Origin: Trogon surrucura
Lineage: Eukaryota; Chordata; Aves; Trogoniformes; Trogonidae
Direction: 5' to 3'
Assembly (NCBI GenBank): GCA_020746105.1
Contig: CM036618.1
Coordinates: forward strand, 6,828,501 to 6,892,500
DNA length: 64,000 nucleotides
Part shown: positions 25,331-37,400 of the stretch, piece after piece
How positions within the stretch are numbered: the stretch's first letter is position 1
Layout: the number at the start of each line of letters is the position of its first letter
Program-made: the position numbers and the translations under genes
The notes under the pieces: model-generated
Database searches by the model: none
Seen by the model: only the letters and a program-made list of their open reading frames with translations
Told to the model about the DNA's origin: nothing

Positions 25331-26141
25331 AATTTTGCTCACCCAGATTTTAGAGAACTGGCTTAACACTGAGCATTTTCCAGTATCCCCTTCACCCATT
25401 AGGATCATCAGTTCTGAGAATCATCTGTCAGCATTTACAGTATCAGTACAACATTAGATGCTTTGTGCCAGCCCAAGGAATCAGTTAGGTGCATGTACAA
25501 AAACAGGAGCAGCAGGTGAGATGTGTTTATGTAACTTTTCTGGAACTCGTTAGGGTTGCTGGGGTTGGGTTTTTTTGCTCTTCCTGATATATCAAAGTGC
25601 GTCACAACTGTCTCAGAAACAATGCCTGGAGTGAAGCCTGTGTGTGACAGTGTGAAAAACATCTATCTGAATTCATACTTGGCTCTTGTGTGCAGCTGCT
25701 TTAGGCCAGAAATAAGCGTATGTGCAGGGTTCAACGCATCTGTGACCTAATTCACAGGCTCTGCTGGAACTCACAGGACCCCGACATCTCAAGGTGAAAT
25801 CACTACGAGGCCAGGACCATCTCACAGCCTGATAGTCAAGAACTGGACCTCTACTTGTGACCCTGTGTAATTAATCACAACTCTTCTAATCCTAGTAAAT
25901 CTCTTAGAAGAGCCATGAAAATAGAAGAGTAGTGAACGACTGAGAAATGCCTTTCATCCAGCTGAATAGCGACAGAATTTTGAAAAGCTAAGATAACTAA
26001 GATTCTAAAATTGCCCTTTCAAATGGACTTTAGGTACACAGGATCAATTTTTTAAAGCTCGTTGATGGGTTTCCATGCATTTTTTCAAATCCGTATGGAA
26101 ACTGCCATGTTGCAAATCCTGCTTTCTAGGTGCCCTGATGT

Positions 26142-26345
26142 AACTTCTTCTCAGTGAGGGTGACAGAGCACTGGAACAGGCTGCCCAGGGAGGTTGTGGA
26201 GTCTCCTTCTCTGGAGACATTCAAGACCTGCCTGGACACGTTCCTATGTAGCATTATCTGGGCATTCCTGCTCTGGCAGGGGGATTGGACTTGATGGTCT
26301 TTCGAGGTCCCTTCCAATCCCTAACATTCTGTGATTCTGTGATTC
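26142..26345 (+). mobile_element. CR1 LINE short 3' fragment
   Basis: The start matches the [21 protein letters not shown] region in DNA form (GGAACAGGCTGCCCAGGGAG), followed by CTGGACACGTTCCTATG and the GGACTTGATGGTCTTTCGAG 3'UTR. The tail is ATTCTGTGATTCTGTGATT, so it belongs to the same subfamily as the copy at 63389, distinct from the ATTCTATG class. Confidence 0.93.
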
Positions 26346-26775
26346 AGATTTCTCAGTACGATTTGAAGTCCTATGTTCCTTGAGAATGGGCTTAGGGACA
26401 TCCCCACTCAAGTAGGAGGATGTGTAAAAGAATCTCAAAAATATTGAAGCAAAAGGCTTCTAAGCAGCACACCTCAGAGAGAGCCATTAGACAATGTTGG
26501 TATGGGTGGGAGAACCCCCTTTAGGTTTGAATTCAACAGTGAATACCCAGAAGACAGGGGTATCAAAAGCAAGTGAATTTGTGCTTTTAAACAAAAAAAT
26601 TTGGGAGAAGGGCTGTGATTTTACCAGTGGTATAGGGAGAGCACTTTCCTGGAAAGTGGAAGACTCCATTTCAAATACCTTTTCAGTGTGATGTCAGCCC
26701 AGGTCTGCCAGATGAGACCCCACCAGTGGAGCACCAGGTAATTTGTGAAGCTCGCCTGTAGAACTGTTTCTCTTT

Positions 26776-27441
26776 CATAGAATCATAGAACAGTTCAGGT
26801 TGGAAAAGACCCCTGGGATCATCAAGTCCAACCATTAACCCTACACTACAAGTTCACCCCTAAACCATATCACCCAACACCACATCTCAGCGACACTTAA
26901 ACACATCCAGGGATGGCGACTCAACCCCCTCCCTAGGCAGTCTGTTCCAGTGTCTGGCCACTCTTTCTGTGAAGAATTTCTTCCTAATGTCCAGTCTAAA
27001 CTTGCCCTGTTGCAACTTGAACCCATTCCCCCTGGTTCTGTCCCTAATGACCTGTGAGAAGAGACCAGCACCAACCTCTCTACAATGTCCTTTCAAGGAA
27101 TTGTAGAGCATGATGAGGTCCCCCCTCAGCCTTCTCTTCCTCAGAGTGAACAGTCCCAGCTCCCTCAATCGCTCCTCGTAAGGTCTATTCTCCAGGCCCT
27201 TCACCAGCTTTGTTGCCCTTTTCTGCACTCGCTCCAACACCTCGATATCCCTCCTATACTGAGACTCCCAAAACTGAACACAATACTCAAGGTGTGGCCT
27301 CACCAGTGCTGAGTACAGGGGGACAATCACCTCCCTGCTTCTGCTGGTCACAACATTTCTAATACAAGCCAGGATGCCGTTGGCCTTCTCGGCCCCCTGG
27401 GCACACTGCTGGCACATATTCAGTCGGCTGTCGATTTCACC
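26776..27441 (-). mobile_element. CR1 LINE 3' fragment with ORF2 C-terminus
   Basis: On the minus strand it encodes [40 protein letters not shown] and the same C-terminal block as the copy at 4398, open for 176 codons. A TGA/TAG stop then ends the frame early, compared with the LDVVLGDMV end. The 3'UTR and ATTCTATGA tail lie at 26776-26860. It is in the same orientation as CLIC5, unlike most other CR1 copies here. Confidence 0.95.
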
Positions 27442-27449
27442 AGATCATG

Positions 27450-27502
27450 ACTGAATCACACAGAACCGCATAGATTGGAAAAGACCTTTAAGATCACCAG
27501 AA
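27450..27502 (-). mobile_element. CR1 3'UTR remnant
   Basis: On the plus strand TAGATTGGAAAAGACCTTTA and AGATCACC match the reverse complement of a CR1 3' end. It lies directly upstream of the larger minus-strand CR1 at 26776-27441, suggesting that the larger copy inserted into or beside an older one. Confidence 0.75.
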
Positions 27503-28889
27503 AAACTAGCTCTCTCATTTTCTCTCTTATCTGGTCAATATTTAATCACTATGTGAAAGGTGAAAAAATATAAACAGAGACCAAGAAATAACATCCTCAG
27601 AATATACTCCAACTCTGAAGGTTTTGGGAGTCTTGCTGAGGAAAGAGCTGTCTGGGTTCATATTACTGGGCAAATTCAGCAGAAGGAACATTTCATTCTA
27701 AACCTCTCATACTGTGACTATTTTGTGAAAATCTGGATTACTCTGTACATAGTCTCCACTGAGAGTATAGACTGCATGAATACATTTAAAAAGATGCGAC
27801 TAACTAAAAAGGGACTAATTCCCATTTGTGAATGTGCTACCCACAATGACTTTTAGAAGTGGCTAAGCAGCTAATTCCCTTAGCAACTTACCCTCCTGAA
27901 AAGAGCATTAAATAGCCAAGTAGGTTTGCTGATAACAGCTGAAGCTCCACTGCAAGTCAATGGATGAGATTAATTTTCCCTGAAGTGAGTAAATGAAACG
28001 AGTAGGTTTAAATTAAATACCCCGATCTTCTTCTGTCTTCTCTTCTACGCTTGCTTTAGGTGACCCCTAAATGAGCTGTGTGCGAAGTGTCTAATCTCAG
28101 CCTTGTATTGTCTTTGTAATTTCAGGGTGGAGGATACAGTATTACGACACCAAGTGGAACCATGCCTGAGAATGCGGCTCTGTGCTGCTTTTAAAATTTC
28201 TACCTCCAATTGCTTCCCCACCCTGCAGCCTTTCGGTACAAACTTAGAGATCCCAAACGTGACCAGCTCTGCGAGAGGAGCCCTGTCATCAGGTTACCTG
28301 TGCAAAAGCTGCCACGTCTGGACTCCTGGAAACCACCTTTCTGGCGTGATAGCACCAGGCACAAACGCACCAGCATCATATTGCCTCCACAGTGATGTAT
28401 TTAATATAACTTCACATTCCAAGATGTTTTACCTGTGTATATACAAAATCCATGATGGAAACATCTCTCCCACCCATCACGAACCCACTCTCGGCTACTT
28501 ATGCAGCCAAAGACAACTTACAGCAATCAGTCCTGCCATGTGATCCCACTAATAGTAAACAACATATTAATGAAAACACTCCATGACCTCTTTGTGATTT
28601 TCCTTCTCCCTTCAAAACTATGCTTTTATACAATTTTGCTGAAGAATCCTGAATTAGAAGCCAGAAAAATAGCACTTTCCAACCTCAAAGCAACCACAGA
28701 ACACTTAATGAATGAATTACCATCTGTCAAATGCGCAGGGTGAGGTTCAATTGAGCTGATGATACCTAATTCACAATGACACTCTGTTTTCAGCAAAAGG
28801 TTACTTGATGTTGAACAATGAGATTAACAAATCCCGACACGGACAGAAATACAAATAATGTAACAAAATTTAATAATTGGCAAAATCGT

Positions 28890-28990
28890 CCTCTTGGTTA
28901 CACTGACATAAAAGAGGAGTAACTCCACATTGTCAACAAACTATTCCATATTTACTCCAGTTCAACCAGGAACAGATTTTGGCTCTGTTA
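28890..28990. repeat. Possible ancient short repeat (GGAGTAACTCC type)
   Basis: GAGTAACTCCACATTGTCAA and a TTTACTCCAGTTCAACCAGG stretch look like a decayed copy of an amniote short repeat built on TTTACACCAG / GTAACTCC / TTGACTTCAA blocks. The assignment is by memory of such elements in turtles. Confidence 0.3.
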
Positions 28991-29179
28991 CTCAACTCTT
29001 GAAGCAAAAACTTCCCTAATCTATTAGCCTGTGCAACTATTTCCAGGCGACAAAGAGAAATCTTTGTGTCTTGAAGTACTTATACCACAGCTGAACAAAA
29101 CGCTGGAAAATGTAATGCATGGAGCAATCCTGCAAGTCAAGGGGAGGACCAGATGACAAAGATTCATTACTAGGTATTC

Positions 29180-29250
29180 AGGGGGAAATTCTGGCAATAC
29201 TGAAGCTCATGGAAGTTTTGCTGTCGAGTTCAGAGGGGTTAGGATTTCTC
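29180..29250. repeat. Ancient palindromic repeat with a TGAAGTCAATGGAAGTTTTG-type core
   Basis: AAATTCTGGCAATACTGAAG, CTCATGGAAGTTTTGCTGTC and TTAGGATTTCTCC follow a pattern seen again at 55425-55495. The halves are inverted relative to each other. Confidence 0.45.
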
Positions 29251-29261
29251 CAGCAGCTTTT

Positions 29262-29345
29262 AAAGCCAAAAGGGACTATTATAATCAGTTAATCTGACCT
29301 CCTGAATAATACTGGCCATAAAACTTCCAGCATCATCAGTCGTTT
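29262..29345 (-). mobile_element. Ancient CR1-type 3' end
   Basis: GCCAAAAGGGACTATTATAA followed by TCTGACCTCCTGAATAATAC is the reverse complement of an old CR1 3'UTR (GGTCAGACTAGATGATC type). A second copy of the same family is at 55495-55600. Confidence 0.6.
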
Positions 29346-32300
29346 CCATCTCTATTTTCTGTAGGTCAAATAAGGCTGAAGCGAACTGGAAAGTAACTAG
29401 AAAGTAGTAAAAGAAAAATGGTTCGGAAAAAGTAAAGCCGATTCAGGCTGCCCACACCCACAGCATTTGCAGAGGTCAGACAAGGACTCTTCTTCCCCTT
29501 CCTTGAACTCCAAATATTCCCTTCCTTGTTTAATGGTGGGACGAGGAGAAATAGCAAACCAGACAAAGCCAATCGCTGTGGCCTGAAGGAGCCACTGGAA
29601 GACAAATCGTTCCATCCTAAAATAGTAACCTAGGAAAGGCTGAATTACCACCAGAGGAGCCTCTCTGTCCCTTTCTCTCTTTTTTGAGAATAGGCAGACT
29701 GGCTACCTGAATTTAAAATAGCTAAAATTAGGTGAGATGATTCTTATTTTATGTGTTTGAGTGGAACCATTTATAGGATGAGGATTTTACTTGATAGTTA
29801 ATATGGGGAGAGATTTTAAGCACAGAGGGCACAGTAAGAGCAATAAGAACAATTGATTTTTTAGTCAAATTGAACGTAAGGATTATTTTATTTACATTAA
29901 AAGAGAGCCAAACTAGTTCATTTTTTTTAAACCAACTTAAAGCAAAATAATGTAAGATTTCCAAACGAACATGAAAACAAAAAGAAAGCTGTATTTTGGG
30001 ACAGTTGGTTAAGTAAGTCATGCCTAGACATTCAATCATTTCCACACCACTTTTAAAATGCTAGTAATCTTCAAAATTAACATGTCATTTCCAAATTAAA
30101 AAGAGAATAACCTTTTATTTCAAAAAAAAAAAAGAGAAAATACTTTTACTTTTCAAACCAAGTCATTATTCACCAAATTCAAGCCGCATTTGCCAACAGG
30201 TTACACACGCCACCCATGGCATTTTTTGTCAAATAAACATTTTGTCACAAATTATTTTCTCCAGGCCAAAGTAAAATATATGCAGCCTTCTTCTTAAGTG
30301 AATACCACTGAAAGCTCAGTGACAACAAGGCTTGAAAGTCACTGAAGCCCAGTAACATAAAGACTTTTGTAGCCACCATCTGAAACCACCTGAGACTGAC
30401 CTCAGCAGAACTTGAAGTTTCTTAACTGTCAAGCCCAGGCAAGTTCAGCAAACAACGATCCACGTATAAAAATGAACAACGATTCCTGCTGCTACCCTGG
30501 ATCACTGATTGATGCTTTTCCTTTTTACTGCCTTCTTCCACTGCCCTCCAGTAAGATTTATCCTGTAACACACGCAAATGAACTTGGTGAAATACGCAAT
30601 GAGGGAAAAGGGGGAACAGTACATAAATATTCACGGTCTCACACAAACAATCCGAGATTTATTTTTCCTTTAAGAAAACAAACCACCTTTCCTGATCACT
30701 TCCAGATTCACAGAGTTTGATATTATATGAGACCCAATACTGTTTTCTGGTAGGAGAGGGAAACCAGCTAAGAAACAGCAATTTAAGGTAAGAAAATACC
30801 ATTCTACTAGTTTGACAGTCTGATTAAAGACCAAGGATTCTTATTTTCACTCTCTTTTTTTTACTCCACCTTACTCATTTTTTTCAGGCAGGCTCAACGG
30901 ACTATTGTAACTTTAATCGTATAAATTAATCCTCGGACGGAGGAGCTGTGACTGCCAAACGGGTTACATATCGGACATTTTGCCACTCCTCCTATGATTT
31001 CAATATAACCTTTTAGATTTGAGTGCTGCCTTGATTTCTTCTATGTAGTCATTTAACAGTCAGGTGTCTTGTTGAAGCTGGTTATGTAGGTTCCTTCTCT
31101 GTCCAGAGGTGCTGAGCAGCTCCAGATGGCAATTCCTTCCAACGGCCTGAGATACCCGATTTAAAACCGCTCCATATATGCCCTTCTCACCACGTGAATT
31201 ACAGAAGAAGCCTAAAAGACGAGCTCAGACTCAACATCTGTCTTTCAGGGAGGTGAATTTAGGCGAGATGAATCCTACCTTTACTTTGAGTATCATTTCA
31301 CAGTTCACCAAAGTGATGTAGGGTAATGCCTCCTCTTTTTCTTAAGTTTCTTAGGGCTTACTTCCCAAAGGGGAAGTCCGTTGCCAATTTGAGCATTGAA
31401 ACATCCTTTCCAGGCATGTTTCTGCCTTGTAAAATCCCCAGCTCTGAGCAGCGTCTGTACTGAAAGGCAAATGAGTGGGCAGTCACTAAGAGAGCCATTG
31501 GAAATGCAGAGGAGAAGGATGGAGATTGTATGCTCCCATGCATCCAAGGCATTTAGACGTGTAACTCTGGGCCAAAGGGAGTTTCTGGGGTGAGTCACTT
31601 CTCCTATTAAAGATTTTCCACCCTAAATAAATAATTCAATATCCACTGGAACAGAGACTTGTGCATGTTCCCACAATAAAGGTAAATGCCTGTACAGCCA
31701 TGCTGAGAAGTTGTGATCTGTCTGTGTCTACACATTTAGTGAATCAACGAATACCTGGTTGCGTACACAGAAGAGAAACAGATTAGTGTCTCTTACTCCT
31801 CCGCTCTACTTTCTTGGATAGGGGTTTCTCTTAGGGGACAGGGGTTCATATTCAGTCAGAGCTGGGACTTGAAAAACGATTTTTACTCCTGGTGTTCAGG
31901 TGAACATACACCAGGAGTGGAGGTAAGTCACAGGAGCACAGGTGCACACATCTGAACAGCCACACAACTTTTAGATGCAGTCTGAGGTCAGTCTCCCTGA
32001 GACTGAGACACACCTTCTGGGGCATTTTTGAGGCATGTCTGTCAAAATATCCCACACTTTTGGGATGAAGCTGTAATCAATCAGGACATATAATCAAGGG
32101 TGGGGAGGGAAGAGGGATGATAAGGGAAAGATCATCTCACCTAAGTCTGTCTAAAAGTTATACATTAGTCATTTGATAATCCTGGCTTCTTTTGTGATTA
32201 ATGGTGAGGGACATAAATTCGTTTGTAAAGGGTGGTTTGATTTATCTTAAGAGAACTTCCTTTAGAGGCATCTGTCTTGCTGAAGGCTGATCTCCTGATT

Positions 32301-33514
32301 CCCCAGGTACCCTTTCCTAAGACAGAGCACAATGATCCAAGGGTTAAGAGGTTACTTGGATTTAGGAGACCTAAATATCTTCTTTGGAAGCTTTTCTACA
32401 TGATCTTATATAAATTATTTACATTCTCTGCCTTCCAACTTTCTATATATAAAACAAGGATAATGGCACTCTCCAGACACAAACTTTACTTTGGTAAAGG
32501 CAGTAATGCACTGGCTGTGGGTTATGTTTCAGGTTATGTTTCAGGGGTAAACAGTAAATATAATGAAAAAGAAGAGGCATCTTCCTATTTTTGTGGTACC
32601 TTTTGTCCTACTCCCCAATTAAACACAGTGAAACAGGTGAATCGATGATGTATTTAAGAAGAAAATTAAAGACATATTTTTCAAGCATCCAGAAAGCTTG
32701 TTTTGATTTGTTTCTAGTTTTAGACTGAAAACTCAGGGGTTTTTCCTTCCCTTTTCTTATTTGGTTTTACAGTAAAGGCAAGAAATAAATGTAATACTTG
32801 TTATTATAAAGAATGCAACTGGAGCACCTTCAAATGCTGTTTTTAAGAATAAAACCCAGTGTTCAAATGACACCAAAAGAAGGGTTCATTTCTAAGTCTC
32901 TTAGGAGTCCAAGTGACCCCAAGGGCAGGAAGCAAGTGAGTGTAAAACTACTGGCCTACAAGTGCCCCAGGAAGAACAGCACCTAACTTGCATTTCCCAA
33001 ATCCTCGTACGTCTGTAGCAGTGACAAGCATCATTTCTAGAGCACGTCCCTGAGGGCCTAATCTTGACCTCTGTCCTCCTGGTCTTGTGCAGGTGTCCCT
33101 AAACCAACTGCAGACAAGCAGCAGCTGATTTGCATCAGAACCCTGAAAAAAAGCCACCATCGCGACCTGTAGATTATAAAAGCACATATTTATAGTATGG
33201 CGTGAGCACTCCAGTAAATCTTTAAGATGCTGTGTGTTTATTTAGAGTATAAAGTTTTGTTTTCCTATCAAAGAGCAAACAAGATGATTCTGGGACTAAC
33301 AAAGCAAAACTAACTACATGTTTCTGCATTAAAATCAGAATAAAGTTAGATTCTCATAAGAGTGCAACTGGGCTTTAGCAGCAGTGCTGTGGGGACCCCT
33401 TGTGTTCTAATATTTAAGCAAAGAAATTTGTTTCTCCACAGGCTGTTAGTGCTTTCATTGTTAATATCAATTTATTTCAATCCCAGGCATGTAGAAGCAT
33501 AAAGTCTGCTTTTG

Positions 33515-33580
33515 TTTACACCAGGATAATCCCAATTGCACTCCACTGATTTCAACTATGCAATTTAACTTCTAGAGTGG
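33515..33580. repeat. Possible ancient short repeat (TTTACACCAG type)
   Basis: TTTACACCAGGATAATCCCA and CACTCCACTGATTTCAACTA match the pattern TTTACACCAG, TAACTCC, CACTGATTTCAATG that I recognise from sauropsid genomes. It is short and diverged. Confidence 0.35.
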
Positions 33581-35852
33581 TGGAGTGAAGACAAATGAGA
33601 GGGAAACACAGCAATGTCTAGCTAGCAGCACCTGAGGATAAAGTTTTATAGCTTATTGAGCTCCCAAATCTCTCAATTCACTTAGCACATTTCAGTCTGA
33701 AATTGTTTTATTTTAATGTTTCCAGTATTTCTGCCCGTTGTTTTCAAAAATTATTACTGAGATATAAAAAAAACATGAGACGATGAGATTTACCAATGAC
33801 TCACATCCTGACTCTTTTCCATTGTTTCTCTGCTTTTGTAATTTTTTGTTTCAAGCCCCATGAAATGACTTAGGGATCATTGTGACTATGCCTCATCTCA
33901 ACCTCTCTGAAAGGAGGAAAAGCAAAAAGAGTTATAATTATGTCTCGATGTATGAAAAATTTTCAAGTACTAGTAGGGAGGTCATGTTCTTACTGTTGCA
34001 ACCGTGCTGTTGCAACAAGTATTAAGTGCATCTTTCTCAGTTTATCAGAGAGAAGGCTGAGAGGCCAATGGGCACAGATGCTCACCCATGGACACAACTG
34101 GCAAGTGTGAGAGAGCTTAAGCCTTGCTGACAAAGGCATGAAAAGGTCTAATGGTTGGAATTTGGACAAATTTGGTTGCCACATTGCCAAAGCAATGAAC
34201 TCTTTAAGGAATGAAAAAGGAGAGCGAGAAGGTGGACTCACTTCTTGGGGTGTTTATAATGAGATTAAGAAAATGCAGGCTTTAACCAGTTCCGGCAGAA
34301 ACAGGAGAAAATGCAATGGTAGGGGATAGAGTCGCATGGACAGGTCATGGCACCTTAAAATCCCCAGTATCTCCTTTTAGGTCTTGGAAGAAGGACTGAG
34401 GTAGGTTGGTTGTACCATCATTAATGTCACAGAGAATATGCTATTCAAAATTAGGACAATGACTGTAACTAAATCTCATGCTTCAAGATTTACAGTGCTT
34501 GCAAAGGTCACAGTATCTTTCCTCCCGACATGCAATTAATCAAATGCGTTATGGGGTTTATCCATGGCCATCAGAGATGAGAATGGTTGGACCAATGCCT
34601 TGCAGTGGTACAGAAAGTCTTGCTGAGTAGATTCCTTTCTTACGTGTTCAGAGTCATCCTGATTCCAGGTTAAGGTCCAGGAAATATTTATTTTTCACAT
34701 CTGACTGGCTGAATCACCAGGGATTCACCTTCCCCTAAAGTGCAAAATATGGACCAGTTATCACCATCAGCTGGGCATCTCTCATCCAGTAAATTCTCCC
34801 CTTAGAGGTTGAATTTGTGCTCCAAAGATGCTTCCGTTTCTCCTATTCTCTGCTCTGATGGAAAACTACTTCTGTGATAAAGGATGAAACATTAATACGT
34901 TTGCTCCATGGAAAAAAGCTCGCTCCTGGGACGTGACATTCAGGAGATCATAGTAAATAATCCAAACATCTTTCTAGCCTCAAACCCTGAGAAATTTTCA
35001 TTTTTTTTCTGCAACCAAAAGAGTCAGGATATTTAGACAAGAATTACGTCTCCAATGTCCATTTAGTCACCTTATTCCCAGCACTGTCTTCAAGATAAAA
35101 GTCAACTATTTAGGCTCTGATCTAATAAAGAAAATTAGCAACATTGATTCTCATTTATGTCTCATTCTTCTCTTCCCTGTCATTTTATGAAGAACATTTG
35201 CAAGCATAAAACAAAAAATCTGTTTGGAGAAGAACACATTCTGGGCCAGTGCTTCTCCCTTTGAAGTCATCAACAGTTTTGCAAACTGACTTCCAGGAGC
35301 CAGTCCCTGGCTTCTCTATCATGTGATAGCTTGCTCTGCAGTTGCTAAATATAAGCCTGTGAGCAATCCTCTTGGGACAGTAAGACCAGCTGGGCACTTA
35401 AATCTGGGCATTTGCTTATACAAGATTTGGACACTTTACTGAGTAAGGCCACAACTTCATCAAAGTCCTTGCTGTGGGGAACATACTTAGGATGCCCCAA
35501 ATATATCGCAACGAGGGGAGTTGCCCACCAGCGCGAAACCATAGAGCAATGAAGTTAAAACTCAATTCTAAATAATAATGTAATTTAGGCCTCCCATTCC
35601 AGCAGCGAGACGCTTAATTCCTCCCAGGACTGCTGCCGCCAGATTGCTCTAATCCACTTCCAGCTGTGCTACTGCTCCTGTGTGCGAGCATGGGAGCTCA
35701 GCTGGGAAACAGAACAAAGCATCCCAGTAAAGCCAGCAGCACTTGGAGGAATATTCAAACACACAGGGGAAATAATTCCCTCTTAAAGAAGAGCGTCTGC
35801 CAACTACTGTTCCCATTGCAAGTATTTTAGTCTAGGCCCGGCCTGTGCGTAT

Positions 35853-35930
35853 AGGCCCTGATTCAGCAAAGGCTTGAGAATATGCCTTTAATTTAAACAT
35901 ATCCTTAACCTCGTTGACTTCAGTATATAT
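35853..35930. repeat. Ancient palindromic repeat, copy 3
   Basis: GGCCCTGATTCAGCAAAGGC, an ATATGCCTTTAA-type segment and CTCGTTGACTTCAG are a decayed version of the arms and centre of the element at 51607-51753. Confidence 0.5.
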
Positions 35931-37335
35931 TGCGAACTGTTTTTTAGGGCTTTGCCTATTCTGTCTTGAATTTAAATAAATATGTATATTATTTCATCTT
36001 TTTTCTCCCTCCCTATAGCATGTGATGGCTTCAAAGCTACTTCAGCACAGATGTGTCAGCAAATTATGTCTGCTGGTTAATTAATTGTAAATATTTACTG
36101 TTCCCAGAATGGCTGCATCTAAGACTGCTACTCAGGCATACCAAGTCCCTGCCTTGAGGGCCTGCAGTCTGATCACATCTGGACTTACACCAAGTTTTAG
36201 TTTTGTATCATTTTCAAATAGTACTTTTCACATTTCCTACCTTAATTAGCAAGGTCCTAGAAAAAGGGAAAAAAACTAAACAGTAAGAAAAGCTAGAAAG
36301 GTATATATTTCTTGATTAAGATCATGGTTTATTATCATTTTCAAAAACTGAAAAGCTGTTCCTTTCAATGGCATAAAACTCCAGTTCTTTGTTTTGGCGG
36401 GGCTAAAGATATTGGTCCTTAAAGCTGTCACTAGTACCAGACAGAATATTGATGGCTCTAGGCCTCCAGCCAGCATGATTTTGAGGAGAACTTTCAAAAA
36501 GTTATTTCTCAAGCAAACCTATTATGCAAACTGCAGTTTCTGAGCATTTTAGAACCAGTCTTTGATTACTGGGCAGAAAGCAGATAAAGTAATTTAGGAC
36601 AGATGATAAATGCAACTTGTGGCACTACTTAACAAGTTAGCACACAGTTAGCTATCACCACTGTTTTAGTGGTCTTTATATGTGTGTTTTTATAGAGAGA
36701 CAGAGTGGAGAACAGTTTTATTAACATATCATGAGTGAGTTATGTGGGTCATCCCAAATGAATGGCAATAAAAGCTTTATATCACACTCACCAACACGTA
36801 TTTGGTACTTTATGTGCCACAAATGTTGCAGAAAAGCTATTTTACATATGTTTTAAAGACTGGGTATTTTTTATATTAGAGCTGGTTTTGTAAAGCTGCC
36901 AGGCACTTTTAGCTACAGCGAGACCAAGAGTATTCAGCTCAGAGGGAGTCATAAAAACTTGTTTAAAATGTTAAAGCTTTTTTGTTCTTCAAAATGCCAA
37001 AGTTAAAGATCTGTCATCCTGATGTGTTCCATCACAAAGCCAGTCCTTCTCCCTATAACAATTTTAAAAGCTGTTTCTAGTCCTTCCTGGTTGCATAACA
37101 GAGAAAACCTAGTATCATCACAGCACAGAACAAATTGTGGCTTGTACTGGGCCTCAGTCAGGTGTGAGTTTTTGTATTGGAAAAATGAAATTCTGCAACT
37201 AAAGAGGCCAAAGGAAAAATTTAAGTGGCAAGCTGATACACAGACATCATGCGCACATAAATATATTGATGCGTATACCTGGAGGGCACCATAAAAACCT
37301 GCGCAAAAAGTGTAAAACATTAGTGTCAGTCTCTA

Positions 37336-37400
37336 ATTAGAGCCTGATCCAAGATCCCTGTTGCAGGAAACTCCCCATCGATACAAGGACATTCAAACAG
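37336..37400. repeat. Possible ancient short repeat (AGAGCCTGATCCAA type)
   Basis: AGAGCCTGATCCAAGATCCC and AACTCCCCATCGATACAAGG resemble a palindromic amniote repeat with GGCCTGATCC ends. It is weak and supported by pattern only. Confidence 0.3.

Noticed and set aside
28103-28543. 146-codon ORF preceded by a TTTGTAATTTCAG acceptor-like sequence
   Set aside because: It lies on the strand opposite CLIC5 and has no domain I recognise. An isolated acceptor-like string is common, and no matching donor or neighbouring exon is evident.
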